From the NCBI GenBank assembly GCA_963821345.1, contig CAWGDM010000012.1, forward strand, positions 372,001 to 436,000: 64,000 nt of DNA. The letters are read 5' to 3'. The position numbers were made by a program, and so were the translations under genes. The notes under the pieces are model-generated. The model did no database searches and had not been told where the DNA came from. It saw only the letters and a list, made by a program, of their open reading frames with translations. How positions within the stretch are numbered: the first letter of the stretch is position 1; the number at the start of each line of letters is the position of its first letter. This DNA comes from WHSW01 sp963821345 (GTDB lineage Bacteria; Actinomycetota; Thermoleophilia; Solirubrobacterales; 70-9). This document shows, piece by piece, positions 62,004-64,000 of this stretch.

Positions 62004-63497
62004 GTGGGTGGGATAGCGAAAAGGGGGCGTGCACTGCGCAATCGTGCCGCAAGATCAGCCACGGGCCTCGTCGTCGGCGTCATCGTGCTCGCCTTCAGCG
62101 CATCGCCTGCCGCCGCCGCGACAGCCTTCAGCCAGGCGCTGCTGGTCCGCGGTGACGACACCACCCTGCTCAGCGAGAGCCCGATCTCGAGCTGGGGCTT
62201 CGACGGCGGATCGACCGGGCTGCACGGCTACGGCGGCGGCCGGTTCGTAACCGCCGACTCCGGGCACTTCACGAAGCCGATCGGCAAGGACTCGCTCGAG
62301 CTCACGGCCGCCGTCGTTAAGGGCACGCATTTCAAGCAGCTGAGCTTCGAGGCGACGAAGACGGGCAGCTCGTCGGCCTACTTCCGGGTCTGCTTCACGG
62401 ACGTGATGCTGAGCTCGAGCCAGCTCGGATTCGGCTCCGGCGACAGGGCGGAGGAGCGGATCGGGTTCAGCTACGACAAGGCGAAGTACGACTACGCGCC
62501 CGCCGGGGCGCTCGCGGGCGGCTGCGGCGGCAAGAGCCCGGCGCTGAACGCCTGGGTGATCAAGCTCGGCGGCCACAAGGCGACGGTCGGCGCCTCCTGT
62601 TTGACCGAGCTCTGCAAGGCGACGATCCGGCTCACCTCCGGCCCGGGCCAATGCCTGACGGCCAAGCGCGGTGCCGGCGGGGGGTGCGCTCCGGTCGGCA
62701 CGGCGAGCGCGACGATCAACGGCGGCACGGCCGAGGTGCTGAGGATGCCGCTCGAGGTCTCCAAGGCGAGGTTGCTGGGGGCCGAGTCGGTGCAGCTGAT
62801 CGGCCTGCTCAAAGGAGGGGGGCGCAAGGTCCTCGACAACGACGCCCTGACCGTGCCCGCGGTCCAGACGCCGGGCGAGGTGACGCTCGGCTGCCCGGGT
62901 GTGGGCAGGGTCGGCTCGCCGCTCGAGTTCACCGGCGGGGTCAAGAAGAGCAAGCGACCGAGGCCCGTCGGGCATTCCCGCGCGACGCTCGTCCCGGCGG
63001 GCGGCGCGCCGGTGGCGATCGAGCTGACCGCCCCGGACGGATCGCTGGCGGGCGCCGTCGCCGTCACCGACGCTGCCGGCGCCTACGCGTACGGCGACTT
63101 CGCTCCCGACCTGGTCGGACGCTGGAGCGTCGTCGCCAGCTCGCCGGCCGGCCAGCGCACCGGGGTCGGGCAGTCGCAGGCCTGTGCGGTCGAGGTCGGG
63201 CGCCGGGCCTCGTCGCTGACCCTTTCGTGTCCGACCGGGACGATCCCGTTCGTTCCACCGACGCTGTTCGCAGGCGCGCTCACGCCGGCCGGGACCGGCA
63301 GCGTCGAGATCGTCTACTCGACCACCGCACCGCCCGCGACCACGATCACCCACACCGTCCCGCTCGCCGCCGACCGCACCTACTCCGACTCGTTCAGCCC
63401 CGGGGTCGCCGGCAGCTGGACCGCTGTCGCCCACTATCTCGGCGACGGCAGCGTCGCCCCCACCGATTCGCCGACCTGCACATTCATGGCCGGCTGA
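62004..63497 (+). CDS. Exported protein with Hcp-like (type VI tube fold) domain and Ig-like repeats
   Basis: The 497-residue protein (GTG at 62004) has a signal peptide (about 17-39, VVGVIVLAFSASPAAA). The next domain (about 60-180) follows the Hcp/DUF796 pattern: ISSWGFDGG, DSGHFTKPIGKDSLELTAAVVKGTHFKQLSFEA, AYFRVCFTDVMLSSSQLG and AEERIGFSYDKAKYDY. After a Cys-containing linker come two Ig-like repeats (about 300-400 and 405-497). Hcp normally builds the type VI secretion tube in Gram-negatives; a secreted single-domain fusion in an actinobacterium would not be part of such a machine. No other type VI gene is seen. Confidence 0.72.
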   Translation: MGGIAKRGRALRNRAARSATGLVVGVIVLAFSASPAAAATAFSQALLVRGDDTTLLSESPISSWGFDGGSTGLHGYGGGRFVTADSGHFTKPIGKDSLELTAAVVKGTHFKQLSFEATKTGSSSAYFRVCFTDVMLSSSQLGFGSGDRAEERIGFSYDKAKYDYAPAGALAGGCGGKSPALNAWVIKLGGHKATVGASCLTELCKATIRLTSGPGQCLTAKRGAGGGCAPVGTASATINGGTAEVLRMPLEVSKARLLGAESVQLIGLLKGGGRKVLDNDALTVPAVQTPGEVTLGCPGVGRVGSPLEFTGGVKKSKRPRPVGHSRATLVPAGGAPVAIELTAPDGSLAGAVAVTDAAGAYAYGDFAPDLVGRWSVVASSPAGQRTGVGQSQACAVEVGRRASSLTLSCPTGTIPFVPPTLFAGALTPAGTGSVEIVYSTTAPPATTITHTVPLAADRTYSDSFSPGVAGSWTAVAHYLGDGSVAPTDSPTCTFMAG

Positions 63498-63505
63498 GCT
63501 AGTCG

Positions 63506-64000
63506 CTAGGACCCGCCGGTCAACTCCCAGTCGTTCGGGTTCCGGGCGCTGCCGGGCGGCGACCCCGCGGCCGTCCAGCCGTCCGCAGGGTCGGCGTCGT
63601 CCTCGAACGAGGTCGTGCCGTCGCCGGTCGAGACCTCGATCTGGTCGATCGCCACGCCGTCTCCGTCCTTGCGCTTGTCGGTCTCATACGAGATCGCGAG
63701 CTCGACCTCGCTGCCCGCATAGCGGGAGAGGTCCACCGTCCACTGCTGCCAGCCTCCGGAGCTGCCCGTGGCGGCGTTCCACTCGCCGCCCGTCCTCGGA
63801 TTTGAGCCCGAGCAGTCGGCTCCCTGATAGCGGAGGAGCCAAGGGTGGATCTGATGCAGGACGCGGCCGCAGCTGTCTCCGGTATCTGTGCTGGTCGCCG
63901 GCGCCCCATCCTCCGCGGTGGCCGGCAGGGTCGTCCAGTCGTCCTTTCCGACCGTGCGCGCCTCGACGAAGACGAAGTCCCATGCCGGCTCGGTGTCGTA
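63506..64000 (-). CDS. C-terminal part of an exported protein, start beyond window
   Basis: The frame is open from the window edge for 164 codons to the stop at 63506. It begins YDTEPAWDFVFVEARTVGKD and contains DTGDSCGRVLHQIHPWLLRY, NAATGSSGGWQQWTVDLSRYAG, VELAISYETDKRKDGDGVAIDQIEV and DDADPADGWTAAGSP. This jelly-roll-like pattern (W.QW.VDLS.YAG..VE..ISY.TD....G.G..ID...V) is the C-terminal domain of immune-inhibitor-A-like or M14-type exported peptidases as I remember them. The catalytic part would lie outside the window, so the identity is only suggested. Confidence 0.7.
   Translation of the reverse strand, partial: YDTEPAWDFVFVEARTVGKDDWTTLPATAEDGAPATSTDTGDSCGRVLHQIHPWLLRYQGADCSGSNPRTGGEWNAATGSSGGWQQWTVDLSRYAGSEVELAISYETDKRKDGDGVAIDQIEVSTGDGTTSFEDDADPADGWTAAGSPPGSARNPNDWELTGGS

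Noticed and set aside
62004..63497. Type VI secretion system component
   Set aside because: The Hcp-like domain follows a signal peptide and no sheath, spike, baseplate or ClpV gene is seen; a reused fold is likelier.

Overview
This window looks like chromosomal DNA from a high-GC actinobacterium, most likely class Thermoleophilia (Solirubrobacter-like). The reasons are the codon bias and several secreted-protein types I associate with that group: proteins starting with an HATVVAY-type signal sequence, 'NVVKCHP'-type exported proteins, and proteases with repeated Ig-like C-terminal modules. This assignment is from memory, not from a search. There is one tRNA (Gly-CCC) and no rRNA, CRISPR array or insertion sequence that I can see.

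Layout. 1-9.6 kb holds split system I cytochrome c maturation genes (ccmF and ccmE on minus; ccmG and ccmH on plus, beside the tRNA), interleaved with small metabolic genes and a badly frameshifted thermolysin-type protease. 9.6-24.5 kb is an envelope and secretion region: exported proteins, an ECF sigma factor fused to an anti-sigma-like tail and coupled to an exported protein, a HEXXH protease, a nitrilase/flavoprotein pair, a methyltransferase, and two exported proteins of which the second is closed by a perfect terminator hairpin and the first is followed by one.

24.6-58 kb is a dense amine and one-carbon island. A TetR gene with a perfect palindromic operator sits between [decarboxylase:VOC fusion - SDR] and [TetR - polyamine-binding lipoprotein]. 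Next is a minus-strand operon gmaS-mgsA-mgsB-mgsC-fdh, that is, gamma-glutamylmethylamide synthetase, a three-part N-methylglutamate synthase and NAD formate dehydrogenase. Divergent to it are soxD-A-G-B-type genes (N-methylglutamate or sarcosine dehydrogenase), followed by formate-THF ligase, a cyclodeaminase-type protein and cyanase. An R2-like ligand-binding oxidase and a DUF1059 protein lie at the divide. A second minus-strand run carries an ammonium transporter, small membrane proteins, a class I amidotransferase, a second glutamine synthetase with a second mgsABC-like set, an unknown protein and three flavin amine oxidases. A GAF-GAF-PucR regulator is divergent from the transporter. Read together, the island would take up polyamines or methylated amines, strip N-methyl groups to methylene-THF, formaldehyde and formate, oxidise formate, and recycle ammonium through glutamine and glutamate. 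The substrate is inferred.

58-64 kb holds membrane proteins (an output-less sensor coupled to a CPA1 antiporter), a GntR regulator, a multi-pass protein with presenilin/SPP-like GxGD and PAL motifs, an exported protein with an Hcp-like domain, and the end of another exported protein.

Many genes carry single-base frameshifts, concentrated at 5-12 kb and 50-60 kb. Where I could align them by eye they are mostly one extra G or C in short G/C runs within otherwise well-conserved domains, so sequencing or assembly error is more likely than decay. Genes with three or more breaks are typed pseudogene; those with one or two are typed CDS and the break is noted.
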